This document shows positions 17,310 through 26,109 of a stretch of DNA of 64,000 bases, one piece after another; positions within the stretch are counted from its first letter, which is position 1; every line of letters begins with the position of its first letter. Made by a program: the position numbers and the translations under genes. The stretch is from positions 62,001 to 126,000 of the forward strand of contig JAIYCQ010000043.1 in NCBI GenBank assembly GCA_027487945.1, in the 5' to 3' direction. A model generated the notes under the pieces. The model was not told where the DNA came from, made no database searches, and was given only the letters and a program-made list of their open reading frames with translations. The DNA comes from Caulobacteraceae bacterium (GTDB lineage Bacteria > Pseudomonadota > Alphaproteobacteria > Caulobacterales > Caulobacteraceae).

Positions 17310-18893
17310 CTACCGGACCGTCTCGCTGTCGCCCAGCAGGCAGGGGATGGTCATGGCCATGATGTAGATGTCGAACCAGAACGACTGCCGCTCGATGTAT
17401 TCGATGTCCAGCGCCACGCGGCGACGGACCAGCTCCGGGCTGTCGACCGGCCCACGCGAGCCATTGATGGCCGCCCAGCCGGTCATGCCGGGCTTCATGC
17501 GGTGACGATGGGCGTATTCGGCGACCAGGCGGGCGGACTCGGTCTGGCCGGTCTTCATCCCCACCGCATGGGGGCGGGGGCCGACGAGGGACATCTCGCC
17601 GCCGATGACGTTGAACAGCTGTGGCAGCTCGTCGAGGCTGGTCTTGCGGATAAAGCGGCCAACGCGGGTCACGCGGTCATCGCCCGCCTGGACCTGCTGC
17701 ACGGCGGCGAAGTCGGCGGCTTCCTGGCGCATCGACCGGAACTTCCAGACGAGGATTTCCTCGTTGTTGAAGCCGTGGCGCCGCTGGCGGAAGAAGATCG
17801 GACCGGGGCTGTCCAGCTTGATGGCGATCGCCACCAGCGCCATGACCGGCAGGCCGAGGATCAGCGCCAGCCAGGCGATAGCGACGTCCTGCATGCGCTT
17901 GAGGACCGCGCGGCGCACATCGGCGGGCTCGCCGGAGACCTGGGCCAGCTGGGCGTCGGCAATCCGCGACAGGGCGCGGACGCGGCCATCCTCGCCGCCG
18001 GACTCAAGGACCAGACTGACGTCGTTGGGCAGCACCCTCAGTCGGGCGATGATCTCGCGCACCCGGGTTTGGGCGCCCGGGTTCACCGCGATGACGATGC
18101 GGTCGACGTAGGGCAGCACCTTGTGGCCGAGCAGATCGTTGGTGTCGCCCAGCACGGGCACGCCCGCGATCTCCTTGGGGGCGCGGCCGAGGCGGTCGTC
18201 GAACACGCCGAGCACGGCCACTTCGCGGGTCTTCAGCGCCGTCTCGATCAGCTTCCGGGCCGCATCGGTGGCGCCGACGATGACGATGTTGGGCGTCAGC
18301 TTGCCGTCACGCCGCCAGCGCAGGACGGTGCTCCACCACAGCACATGCAACAGGCCGAGACCGAGCAGGACCGGCCCGAACCATTGCGCCAGCAAGGGCA
18401 GGGAATTGCGCCCGCCCGACATCAGCAGCTCGCCCAGCATGAGCGGCAGGCCCGTCAGGCCGAAGGCGGCGAAGACGCGGAGCAGGTGGCGAGGAAGCGT
18501 CTCGCGATGGGCGAAGGCGTAGCAGCCCAGGGCGCCCAGCGCCCAGACGAGCACCGCGAAGCCGACCGCCAGCGGCAGGATCTCGCCGACCGTCGCGGCC
18601 AGGATGCCTTCCGGCGTGACCAGGTGCGTGACCAGCGCCGCGCCGACTGCGGCGACCGCGCCGTCGACCCAGCCGTAGAGCCGGGTGACCTGCTGCATCT
18701 CCAGGCGGGAGCGTACGGGCGTCAGCCGTGAGGGGCGGAACGGGCCGCGGCGGTCGCTGGGATCGTCCTTGATCGCTGCGTCGTGCGCACCGACGCCCGA
18801 AACCATGTCGTCGCGCAGCGCGCGGGCGGCCAGGACCCAGCCGTCCTCCGGCTGGCCTTGCTCCTCAGGCGGATGAGCGGGGGCGGTCAACAT
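17310..18893 (-). CDS. hfsE: HfsE, polyprenyl-phosphate hexose-1-phosphate transferase
   Basis: 527 residues from ATG 18893 (a longer frame to 18920 adds MRRCGHCRL; the shorter start keeps the start clear of the promoter). The N-terminal half has four hydrophobic segments and a CoA-binding-like domain (NIVIVGATDAARKLIETALK, about 225-245); the C-terminal half, from about 325, is the bacterial sugar transferase domain: KRMQDVAIAWLALILGLPVM, FRSMR, TRVGRFIRKTSLDELPQLFNV, GPRPHA. It starts holdfast synthesis by loading a sugar phosphate onto undecaprenyl phosphate. First gene of hfsEFGH; TTAAC, a possible CtrA half-site, lies at 18928-18932 upstream. Confidence 0.93.
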   Translation of the reverse strand: MLTAPAHPPEEQGQPEDGWVLAARALRDDMVSGVGAHDAAIKDDPSDRRGPFRPSRLTPVRSRLEMQQVTRLYGWVDGAVAAVGAALVTHLVTPEGILAATVGEILPLAVGFAVLVWALGALGCYAFAHRETLPRHLLRVFAAFGLTGLPLMLGELLMSGGRNSLPLLAQWFGPVLLGLGLLHVLWWSTVLRWRRDGKLTPNIVIVGATDAARKLIETALKTREVAVLGVFDDRLGRAPKEIAGVPVLGDTNDLLGHKVLPYVDRIVIAVNPGAQTRVREIIARLRVLPNDVSLVLESGGEDGRVRALSRIADAQLAQVSGEPADVRRAVLKRMQDVAIAWLALILGLPVMALVAIAIKLDSPGPIFFRQRRHGFNNEEILVWKFRSMRQEAADFAAVQQVQAGDDRVTRVGRFIRKTSLDELPQLFNVIGGEMSLVGPRPHAVGMKTGQTESARLVAEYAHRHRMKPGMTGWAAINGSRGPVDSPELVRRRVALDIEYIERQSFWFDIYIMAMTIPCLLGDSETVR

Positions 18894-19019
18894 GAGGCGA
18901 CAATGACCGCATCGCCTCAAGCGGCGGTTAACACCGGTCTCCGAGTTGATGCAATCCGGTCGGTCGGGAGGGGCGGGGTGCAGGCGACCATCCCGACCGC
19001 TGCCCGGGAGCGACCGGGT

Positions 19020-19799
19020 TCAGACCGTTCTGGCGATCGCGAAACTCTGCCGGACATGTTCGCCGCGACCGAAGATGGTCATGAAGGCGATGTCGGCGGC
19101 GTCCAGACCGGTCGCGACGCGCACCAGCCCGTCCACCGGGGCGAGCCCCGTGGGATCCACCAGCCGCCATTGGTCGCCGACATAGACCTCCATCACCGCA
19201 TGCATGTCCGGCGGCTGCAGGTTCCAGGCGTAGGCGCTGACCGCCCGGGCGGGGACGCCGGCGGCGCGGCACAGCGAAATGGCAAGGTGGGTGAAGTCGC
19301 GACAGACCCCGGCCCGGTCGACGAAGGTGTCCAGGGCGGTGGTCTCAACGTCGCTGACGCCGGCGCGATAGTCGACGTGACCATTGATCCACGCCAGCAC
19401 GGCGGTGACCTGCCCGGCGCTGTGCAGCGATCCGAATTCGCGCGCCACGAAGGACTCGAAGCGGTCCGACGGGCAGTAGCGGCTGGGCCGCAGGTATCTG
19501 AGCGCCTCGCCCGGCAGTTCCCGAACCGGGGCGATACGCCCGTCGCCAAGACCGGAGCCGCGCGGCAGGACGTCGACTGTCGCCTCGTAGTGGATCTCCA
19601 GGTCACCCTCGGCGGTGATGACGGCCCGCCGCTCGCCCGTGAGCGGGTCGTCAAGCCGTGTAACGGCCACCGGCGGATCGAACCGGAGGCTTTCGAACCT
19701 GACCTGCTGGTCGGCGCCGCCCGCCGCCTCGAGCAGCAGCAGCACTTCGCAGCTGCGGTCAAAGCGGTACTTCAGCCGCGCCTCGATCTGGAACGTCAT
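19020..19799 (-). CDS. Transglutaminase-like cysteine protease-fold protein
   Basis: 259 residues from ATG 19799 (MTFQIEARLKYRFD). The N-terminal beta domain of about 110 residues is followed by a transglutaminase core: catalytic Cys in DRAGVCRDFTHLAISLCR, His in DMHAVMEVYVGD, Asp in WRLVDPTGLAP. This triad arrangement is that of the bacterial transglutaminase-like/IMP family usually annotated as a cysteine protease. It is cytosolic as drawn, with no signal peptide. The substrate is unknown. The gene is divergent from pstS and separated from it by about 310 bp; the longer frame reaching 19988 lacks a good start. Confidence 0.86.
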   Translation of the reverse strand: MTFQIEARLKYRFDRSCEVLLLLEAAGGADQQVRFESLRFDPPVAVTRLDDPLTGERRAVITAEGDLEIHYEATVDVLPRGSGLGDGRIAPVRELPGEALRYLRPSRYCPSDRFESFVAREFGSLHSAGQVTAVLAWINGHVDYRAGVSDVETTALDTFVDRAGVCRDFTHLAISLCRAAGVPARAVSAYAWNLQPPDMHAVMEVYVGDQWRLVDPTGLAPVDGLVRVATGLDAADIAFMTIFGRGEHVRQSFAIARTV

Positions 19800-20011
19800 G
19801 TCTGGATCCCTTGCCGCCCGGCGCAGGCGCGGGGGGCGATTGCCCCTCCAGGCGCCCGGCGACGGTGAAGGTTGCCGGCATGATGCGTCGGCGGAGTGAC
19901 GGTGACAATCCGGGGCGACTCCGCGGCCGGCCGCCGTCGCGCAACCGCCCCGGTGGCGGCGGCTGTCGATCATGGATTGATCTTCCATCGCTTATCGACG
20001 ATTGCCGTTGG

Positions 20012-20029
20012 GTGTCACAAAACTTTAGT
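20012..20029 (+). promoter_or_regulatory. PhoB-box-like direct repeat before pstS
   Basis: GTGTCAC-AAAA-CTTTAGT has the PhoB layout of two 7-bp half-sites separated by a 4-bp AT-rich spacer (11-bp period). The first half matches CTGTCA(C/T) at 6 of 7, the second more weakly. GCTTAGAGG at 20037-20045 is a possible -10 region. The rest of the 310-bp gap 19800-20108 shows no gene or strong structure. Confidence 0.5.
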
Positions 20030-20108
20030 CGCCACCGCTTAGAGGCCTGAACGTGAGGGGGGCGTCTCGCGTGGAGCTCCATAACCAAATGCCCCGATGA
20101 GGATGACG

Positions 20109-21122
20109 ATGAAGAAGCTCGTGCTCTGTGGAGTTGCGGCGCTTGCCCTGACCGCCTGCAATCAGAACGCCCCCGCCGACAAGGGTGGCGTAGACCGCAA
20201 CGCGATCGTCCTCATCGATGGTTCGAGCACCGTCTACCCGATCACCGAAGCGCTCGGTGAAGAGTTTCAGAACGCCGCCGGCACACGGGTCACCGTTGGC
20301 CTTTCAGGGACCGGCGGCGGCTTCAAGAAGCTCTGCCGCGGCGAGATCGACATCGCCACGGCCTCGCGTCCGATCAAGGCGGAGGAAGTCGAACTCTGCA
20401 AACAGAGCGGTGTCGAGTTCATCGAACTTCCCGTGGCGCTCGATGCGCTCGCCGTGATCGTTCACCCGGGCAACAGCTTCGTCGACTGCCTGACGGTCGC
20501 CGAACTGAAGACCATCTGGTCGCCGGAGGCCCAGGGCAAGATCACCACCTGGAATCAGGTCCGTCCCGGCTTCCCCGCCGAGCCGATCAAGCTGTTCGGC
20601 GCCGGGACCGACTCCGGCACGTTCGACTACTTCACCACCGCGATCAACGGTGAGGAGGGCGCGTCGCGCGGCGATTACACGGCGACCGAGGACGACAACG
20701 TCACGATCACGGGCGTGGGCGGCGACAACTTCTCGCTCGGCTTCCTGGGGCTCGCCTACGTCACCGAAAATGCCGGCAAGGTTCGTCCTGTGCCGATCCG
20801 CCAGGCCAACGGCGTCTGCGTGGCTCCGTCGGTCAAGGCCGCCCGCGACGCGTCCTACCAACCGCTCTCCCGCCCCCTGTTCTTCTACGTCAACAAGAAG
20901 CATGCCGATGAGCGTCCGCATGTCGGCGCGTTCATCAAGTTCGCGTTCAGCCCGGCGGAAAGCGAGAAGCTGGTGGCCGAGGTTGGCTACGTTCCGCTTC
21001 CGACCGAGGCCTACAGCCTGGCGCTCGCCAAGTTCGAAGCCCGCAAGACCGGCAGCTTCTTCGATGGCGGCTCCCGGGTCGGGGTGACGGCCGAGGAACT
21101 GCTCGCCGACGCCGGAAAGTAG
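20109..21122 (+). CDS. pstS: PstS, phosphate-binding lipoprotein of the high-affinity phosphate importer
   Basis: 337 residues. Three in-frame ATGs occur (20097, 20103, 20109); the last is preceded at 5 nt by GAGGA, so I take it as the start, giving [17 protein letters not shown] with the lipobox LTAC and Cys17 as the lipidated residue. Phosphate-contact motifs are visible: [13 protein letters not shown], the [23 protein letters not shown] segment, and [12 protein letters not shown]. It captures phosphate in the periplasm for PstCA. First gene of pstSCAB; pstC follows after 63 bp, and a PhoB-box-like site is upstream. Confidence 0.96.
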   Translation: MKKLVLCGVAALALTACNQNAPADKGGVDRNAIVLIDGSSTVYPITEALGEEFQNAAGTRVTVGLSGTGGGFKKLCRGEIDIATASRPIKAEEVELCKQSGVEFIELPVALDALAVIVHPGNSFVDCLTVAELKTIWSPEAQGKITTWNQVRPGFPAEPIKLFGAGTDSGTFDYFTTAINGEEGASRGDYTATEDDNVTITGVGGDNFSLGFLGLAYVTENAGKVRPVPIRQANGVCVAPSVKAARDASYQPLSRPLFFYVNKKHADERPHVGAFIKFAFSPAESEKLVAEVGYVPLPTEAYSLALAKFEARKTGSFFDGGSRVGVTAEELLADAGK

Positions 21123-21185
21123 CCCGTCAGGTCGTCATTGGCGGCGAGGGGCGATCAGCCCCGCCCCACCGTTTCGAGGAACACC

Positions 21186-22124
21186 GTGTCGCAGAGCCTT
21201 GATGAAGGTCAAACATTCGCCGCGCTCAAGAGCAGCGGCTTCCTGCGGCGCGGGCGGGTCGTCGCCCAGGCGATGCAGATCATCCTGTTCGCCTGCGCGG
21301 CGCTCTCGGTGTTCATCACCGGCGCCATTCTCTGGGTTCTCGTCTCGGAATCCTGGCTGTTTTTCAGTCAGATACCGCTGGTCACCTTCCTGACGGACAC
21401 GCAGTGGACCCCCGCGTTCACCAATGCCCGCTACGGTATCCTGCCTCTTCTTTCGGCCACACTCTGGGCGGCCGGGATCGCCATGGCGGTGGCGACCCCG
21501 CTCGGGCTGGTCCTCTCGGTCTACCTGAGCGAGTTCGCCCAGCCGCGCGTGCGTGAGGTCCTCAAGCCGATCCTTGAGATGCTCGCCGCCGTGCCCACCG
21601 TGGTGTTCGGGTACTTCGCGCTTCTGTTCCTCACCCCCCTGGCCAAGCAGTTCATCCCTGGACTTTCAGGATTCAATCTCCTGGTGCCCGGCTTTGTCAT
21701 GGGGATCATGATCCTGCCCTACGTGGTCTCGATCAGCGAGGACGCCATGCGCGCCGTGCCGATGACGCTGCGCGAAGGGGCGTTCGCGCTCGGGATGAGC
21801 CGGTGGCGCACAGCCTTTTCGGTCGTCATTCCCGGCGCCTTTTCCGGGGTGACCGCCGCCTACCTGCTGGCCTTCGCCCGCGCTGTCGGCGAGACCATGG
21901 TCGTGGCGATCGCCGCAGGCCAGAACCCGAACCTGACTGCCGATCCGCGCGAGGGTGCCGCGACCATCACCGCCTACATCGTGCAGATGAGTCTGGGCGA
22001 CCTGCCGCATGGCTCGCTGGCCTACTCGACCATCTTCGCGACCGGCCTGGTGCTGTTCCTGATCACCCTGGCCTTCAACGTGCTGGGCTTCTTCCTGCGC
22101 CGCAAATTCCGTGAGGCCTACTGA
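21186..22124 (+). CDS. pstC: PstC, phosphate ABC transporter permease
   Basis: 312 residues from GTG 21186, which has GAGGA at 21176-21180 with 5-nt spacing; the longer frame from 21138 has no SD. Six membrane segments are visible, with the PstC landmarks VYLSEFAQPRVREVLKPILEML, AAVPTVVFGYFAL and the EAA-loop AMRAVPMTLREGAFALGMSRW. With PstA it forms the inner-membrane channel. Its stop overlaps the pstA start (TGATG), and GETMVVAIAAGQNP is the conserved late motif of the family. Confidence 0.95.
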   Translation: MSQSLDEGQTFAALKSSGFLRRGRVVAQAMQIILFACAALSVFITGAILWVLVSESWLFFSQIPLVTFLTDTQWTPAFTNARYGILPLLSATLWAAGIAMAVATPLGLVLSVYLSEFAQPRVREVLKPILEMLAAVPTVVFGYFALLFLTPLAKQFIPGLSGFNLLVPGFVMGIMILPYVVSISEDAMRAVPMTLREGAFALGMSRWRTAFSVVIPGAFSGVTAAYLLAFARAVGETMVVAIAAGQNPNLTADPREGAATITAYIVQMSLGDLPHGSLAYSTIFATGLVLFLITLAFNVLGFFLRRKFREAY

Positions 22125-23041
22125 TGGCGGGCGAACTCAATGAACGGCGCATTGTCGCCACATCCAAGGCCCAGGACCTCGTCTTCGCGGTGCTCGGAAT
22201 CATCGTGCTGTTCTTCGCGATGGCGATGCTGGCGACCCTGGTCGCCGACCTGCTGATCGACGGTCTCTCCCGGATCGACATGCAGTTCCTGACCGACTTC
22301 CCTTCGCGGCGTCCGTCGCAGGCGGGCATCCTCTCGGCCTGGGTCGGGACCACCCTGGTGATGTTCGTGACCGCGCTGCTGGCGATTCCGCTCGGCGTTG
22401 GCGCGGGCCTGTATCTTGAGGAGTACGCGCCGAAGAACTGGCTGAGCGATCTCATCGAGATCAACGTCAGCAACCTGGCCGGCGTCCCGTCGATCATCTA
22501 CGGCCTGCTGGCGCTCGGCTTCTTCGTCTATGGCCTCGGCATGGGGCAGACCGTTCTGGTCGGCGGCATGGTGCTGGCCCTGCTGATCCTTCCCATCGTG
22601 GTCGTTGCGACGCGCGAGGCGGTGAGGGCGGTGCCGTCAGGCCTGCGCGAGAGCGCCTATGGCCTGGGCTGCAACCGCTGGCAGGTGGTCTGGAGCTATG
22701 TCCTTCCCTCGGCCCGCCCGGGCATCCTGACCGGCGCCATCGTCGGCCTGTCGCGCGCCATCGGTGAAACGGCGCCTATCATCACGATCGGCGCGCTGAC
22801 CTTCATCGCCTTCCTGCCGCCGAGCCCGATCCAGGCCTCGCCGCCGTTCCTGAACTTCGACTGGCTGAACTCGCCGTTCACGGTGATGCCGATCCAGATG
22901 TTCAACTGGACATCGCGGCCTCAGGCCGGGTTTCACGAGAATGCCGCCGCCACCGGCGTGCTGCTGCTGGGCATGACCCTGGTCATGAACGGCTTTGCGA
23001 TCTTCCTCCGCTATCACCTGCGCAAGGGGCTCAGATCATGA
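22124..23041 (+). CDS. pstA: PstA, phosphate ABC transporter permease
   Basis: 305 residues, six membrane segments, with [41 protein letters not shown] and the EAA loop [25 protein letters not shown], followed by [14 protein letters not shown]. All are PstA landmarks. It pairs with PstC in the inner membrane. Translationally coupled to both neighbours: it overlaps pstC by 1 nt and pstB by 4 nt (ATGA). The PstA-type periplasmic end contains [19 protein letters not shown], consistent with family members. Confidence 0.95.
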   Translation: MAGELNERRIVATSKAQDLVFAVLGIIVLFFAMAMLATLVADLLIDGLSRIDMQFLTDFPSRRPSQAGILSAWVGTTLVMFVTALLAIPLGVGAGLYLEEYAPKNWLSDLIEINVSNLAGVPSIIYGLLALGFFVYGLGMGQTVLVGGMVLALLILPIVVVATREAVRAVPSGLRESAYGLGCNRWQVVWSYVLPSARPGILTGAIVGLSRAIGETAPIITIGALTFIAFLPPSPIQASPPFLNFDWLNSPFTVMPIQMFNWTSRPQAGFHENAAATGVLLLGMTLVMNGFAIFLRYHLRKGLRS

Positions 23042-23886
23042 GCGAGCTCAAGCGCGCGTCCACATTCCTCAGCGATAACTCCGGCGACCCGACCATGACC
23101 CAGGCCTCCACGTCCGAGACCCCGGCCGCGATCCGCGCCGACGTTCGCGACCTCAAGTTCTGGTACGGCAAGTTCCAGGCGCTGAACGGCGTCTCCATGC
23201 CGATCCACGATCGCAAGGTGACGGCCATCATCGGCCCGTCGGGCTGCGGCAAGAGCACCCTGCTGCGCTGCTTTAACCGCATCCACGATCTCTATCCGGG
23301 CGTCCGCTACGAGGGCGAGATCAACCTGGCGCCGGAGCATATCAACCTGGTCGCCAAGGGCATCGACCCGATCCTGGTGCGGCTGCTGGTCGGGATGGTG
23401 TTCCAGAAGCCCAACCCGTTCCCCAAGTCGATCTTCGAGAACGTCGCGGCCGGGCTCTATGTCCGCGGCATCCGCAACAAGTCGGAGGTCGAAGGCCGTG
23501 TCGAGGAGGCCCTTCGCCAGGCGGCCATCTGGAACGAGGTCAAGGATCGCCTGAACAAGCCTGCCTTCGAGCTCTCCGGCGGCCAGCAGCAGCGCCTCTG
23601 TATCGCCCGGGCCCTGGCCCCCAAGCCGAAGCTGCTGCTGCTCGATGAGCCGACCTCGGCGCTCGATCCGATCGCCACGGCCAAGATCGAGGAGCTGATG
23701 GACAGCCTGGTCAAGGACGTGACGATCCTGATCGTCACCCACAACCTGGCCCAGGCCGCCCGGATCTCGAAGTACACGGCCTTCATGCACATGGGGAACC
23801 TCGTCGAGTTCGGGGAAACCGAGCAGCTGTTCACCAACCCCGCCGTCACGCAGACCCAGGACTACGTGACCGGCCGGTTCGGCTAG
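23038..23886 (+). CDS. pstB: PstB, phosphate ABC transporter ATPase
   Basis: 282 residues including a 30-residue leader before the ATPase core. Walker A is GPSGCGKST, the characteristic PstB phrase [18 protein letters not shown] follows, then [15 protein letters not shown], signature [16 protein letters not shown], Walker [14 protein letters not shown] and H-loop [17 protein letters not shown]. It powers PstCA from the cytosol. In E. coli the Pst complex also signals phosphate status to PhoR through PhoU; no phoU is present here, and an ArsR-type gene follows after 9 bp. Confidence 0.97.
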   Translation: MSELKRASTFLSDNSGDPTMTQASTSETPAAIRADVRDLKFWYGKFQALNGVSMPIHDRKVTAIIGPSGCGKSTLLRCFNRIHDLYPGVRYEGEINLAPEHINLVAKGIDPILVRLLVGMVFQKPNPFPKSIFENVAAGLYVRGIRNKSEVEGRVEEALRQAAIWNEVKDRLNKPAFELSGGQQQRLCIARALAPKPKLLLLDEPTSALDPIATAKIEELMDSLVKDVTILIVTHNLAQAARISKYTAFMHMGNLVEFGETEQLFTNPAVTQTQDYVTGRFG

Positions 23887-23895
23887 GGTCGCGCG

Positions 23896-24261
23896 GTGGT
23901 GGCGCAGGCGATGAAGCAGGGCGCTCCGAAGCGGTCGACCAGACCGGCGAGGCCGGGTGAGGATCCGCAGCGCCTCGCGCTGCTGGCCAAGGCCCTCGGC
24001 CATCCGGCCCGGATCAGCATCGTTCGCCTGCTGCAGGCCAATGCCAGCTGCGCCGGCGCCGATATCGTCGACCGTATCGGCCTGGCCCAGTCCACCACGG
24101 CCGAACACCTGAGGATCCTGCGCGAAGCCGGGATCGTGCTGAGCGAGGTCGAGCGACCGCGGACGGCCTATTCGCTAAATCCGGCCATTCTCGCGCCGCT
24201 GGCCGAGTTCCTCTCGGCGCTGGCGCACTCGTCGGGGCGGGACACTCCGTCGGCGGCGTAA
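23896..24261 (+). CDS. ArsR-family winged-helix transcription regulator
   Basis: 121 residues from a GTG start 9 bp after pstB. The fold is clear: LLAKALGHPARISIVRLLQANASCAGADIVDRIGLAQSTTAEHLRILREAGIVLSEVERPRTAYSLNP, in parts shortened here, i.e. the ArsR pattern with recognition helix QSTTAEHLRILREAG. A single Cys (NASCAG) is present but not the CVC metal box of ArsR/SmtB, so it is more likely a non-metal or redox-type member. The spacing suggests co-transcription with pstSCAB, where phoU or phoB would usually be found. The target is unknown. Confidence 0.9.
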   Translation: MVAQAMKQGAPKRSTRPARPGEDPQRLALLAKALGHPARISIVRLLQANASCAGADIVDRIGLAQSTTAEHLRILREAGIVLSEVERPRTAYSLNPAILAPLAEFLSALAHSSGRDTPSAA

Positions 24262-24355
24262 TTTCGCCTGGCGGGCGAGTGCTGACTGTGGCCCGAATGT
24301 GACGTGCCGCCAGGGGATCAGCAAGCCGGGGGAACGCAGGGCCCCATTCGCACGC

Positions 24356-24384
24356 TTGTCACACATGTGTCGGCTCTCCGTCAT
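24356..24384 (+). promoter_or_regulatory. Triple PhoB-box with 11-bp period before the ElpS-like gene
   Basis: Three 7-bp half-sites TTGTCAC (24356-24362), GTGTCGG (24367-24373) and CCGTCAT (24378-24384) are separated by exactly 4 bp each, the layout of CTGTCAT direct repeats bound by PhoB. TACCTA at 24395-24400, 10 bp further on, is in place for a -10 element. The start codon is 24498. This is the best of the three Pho-box candidates in the window. Confidence 0.68.
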
Positions 24385-24497
24385 TTTCGGAAACTACCTA
24401 TCGCACCGGGCAGGCGGGGAGCCTGATTGGCGGCGAGGCTTCAAAGCGCTCGCTCGGTTCCGCCCGCATTGAAACGACTGCGAAGGTGGAGACTGGG

Positions 24498-26030
24498 ATG
24501 ACCGGCCTGAAGAAATACAGCGCGCTTGCGTTTGCACTCACTGCGACCATGGCCCTGGCGGCCTGCGGGCCCGACGGCGTCGTCTCGCCCGGCGAAGGCG
24601 CCTTCCCGCCCGGCGGCGGTGGTGGTACCGGCGGCGGCGGTGGAACGCTCCCCCCGGGCACGCCGGCCGCTGACTGCCCGACGGGCTTCGCCAACGTCGG
24701 CCTGATCGCCGCGGGCACGCTGCGCGTCTGCCAACTGCCGAGCCAGATCGACGGCGCCCTGACGGTGCCGCTGCGCGCCGGCACCATCTACTCGATCAGC
24801 GGTCGCACCTCGGTCGGCTCCGACCGCGGCGTCGACCCCACCGCCCCGACCCCGGGCAGCACCCAGGGCATCCTGACCATCGAAGCGGGCGTGCGCATCT
24901 TCGCCTCGGGCGGTTCGGACTACCTGCTGGTCAACCGCGGCTCGCAACTGTTCGCCGAAGGCACCGACAGCCAGCCGATCGTCTTCACCAGCCGCCAGAA
25001 CGTTGAAGGCACCACCACCGAGACCTCGCAAGGTCAATGGGGCGGTATCGTCCTCGCCGGCCGCGCGCCGCAGGCCAACTGCGCCAACAACGGCGTGACC
25101 CTGACCTCGCCGGTCACCTGCACCGGCACCGTTGAGGGCACCAGCGCGTTCTACGGCGGCAACACGCCGGCCGACAACTCGGGCCGTCTGCGCTACGTCC
25201 AGATCAAGTTCTCCGGCTTCGAAATCTCGTCGGGCAACGAACTGCAGGGCCTGACCATGGCCGGCGTCGGTTCGGGCACCACGGTCGAGTTCATCCAGAT
25301 CCACAACAGCTCGGATGACGGCATCGAAATCTTCGGCGGCACCGTCAACCTGCGCCGCATCGTGATCACCGGCGCCGACGATGACGGCCTCGACACCGAT
25401 ACCGGCTGGCGCGGCGGGGCCCAGTTCGGCATCGTGACCCAGCGTCCGCCCAACGCGACCAGCCGCAGCGCCGGTTTCGAGTTCTCGGCGGCTCCGGCCG
25501 CCACGCCGCTGGCTTCGCGCTTCGTGTCGCAGCCGAAGATCGCCAACTGGACCCTGGTCGGCCGCAACTCGCCGACCGACGCCCACACGGTCGCTCACTT
25601 CGACACCGGCACGGACGCCACGATCATCAACTCGGTGTTCACCAGCGTCACCGGTTCGCTGGCCGGCTGTATGGCCATCAATGACGCCGACACGGGCACC
25701 AGCGGCGTGACCTTCAGCTCGGTGTTCATGTCCTGCCCGATCTCGTACCGTGCGGCTAACGCCGTGCTGTCGGCCGCCGCCTTCACCGCCGGCACCAACA
25801 ACACCGCGGCCGGGACCTCTACGCTGACTGCTCCGGCCTCGGGCACCAGCCTGAGCAACCAGACGCTGACCTTCATCAACGGCGCCAACGAAAACGCGGT
25901 TGTTCCGGCCAGCGCCAGCACCGTCTACAGCTACTTCGTGAACACCACCTACATCGGCGCCGTGCAGAACGCCTCCGACACCTGGTGGCGGGGCTGGACC
26001 TGCGGCCTGACGGCCGGCCAAACCTGCTGA
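24498..26030 (+). CDS. elpS: ElpS-like extracellular lipoprotein of phosphate starvation
   Basis: 510 residues from ATG 24498 (GGTGGAG upstream; the frame is open to 24486). Signal peptide with lipobox LAAC, Cys23 lipidated, then a glycine-rich linker (PPGGGGGTGGGGGTLPPG), then a Gly/Thr/Ser-rich domain of short beta strands with many T-I-x-x-G patterns (LTIEAGVRIFA, GGIVLAGRAPQ, QLTMAGVGSGTTVEF type), consistent with a right-handed beta-helix. Four paired cysteines fall in it. In C. crescentus the lipoprotein ElpS is made in phosphate starvation, is exported by the type II system, and its gene lies by the gsp genes and a TonB receptor gene, as here. I assign it by that shared context and sequence type; the homology was not run. 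Confidence 0.78.
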   Translation: MTGLKKYSALAFALTATMALAACGPDGVVSPGEGAFPPGGGGGTGGGGGTLPPGTPAADCPTGFANVGLIAAGTLRVCQLPSQIDGALTVPLRAGTIYSISGRTSVGSDRGVDPTAPTPGSTQGILTIEAGVRIFASGGSDYLLVNRGSQLFAEGTDSQPIVFTSRQNVEGTTTETSQGQWGGIVLAGRAPQANCANNGVTLTSPVTCTGTVEGTSAFYGGNTPADNSGRLRYVQIKFSGFEISSGNELQGLTMAGVGSGTTVEFIQIHNSSDDGIEIFGGTVNLRRIVITGADDDGLDTDTGWRGGAQFGIVTQRPPNATSRSAGFEFSAAPAATPLASRFVSQPKIANWTLVGRNSPTDAHTVAHFDTGTDATIINSVFTSVTGSLAGCMAINDADTGTSGVTFSSVFMSCPISYRAANAVLSAAAFTAGTNNTAAGTSTLTAPASGTSLSNQTLTFINGANENAVVPASASTVYSYFVNTTYIGAVQNASDTWWRGWTCGLTAGQTC

Positions 26031-26040
26031 CGACGGACGC

Positions 26041-26068
26041 GGCGGCGGCTCCCTCCGGAGCCGCCGCC
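26041..26068 (+). terminator. Strong hairpin between the lipoprotein and receptor genes
   Basis: Perfect 12-bp stem GGCGGCGGCTCC / GGAGCCGCCGCC with loop CTCC, 10 bp after the stop, then TGCTTTCG. It may end or attenuate transcription, giving more lipoprotein than receptor mRNA. Confidence 0.7.
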
Positions 26069-26109
26069 TGCTTTCGCCCAGTCCGTTGAACCCCTTCAAG
26101 GCGTAGATC

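Noticed and set aside
15894-18731. 945-codon open frame on the plus strand
   Set aside because: It is the reverse complement of hfsF and hfsE, has no recognisable motif, and is rich in Gly, Gln, Arg and His as expected for an antisense frame of high-GC coding DNA.
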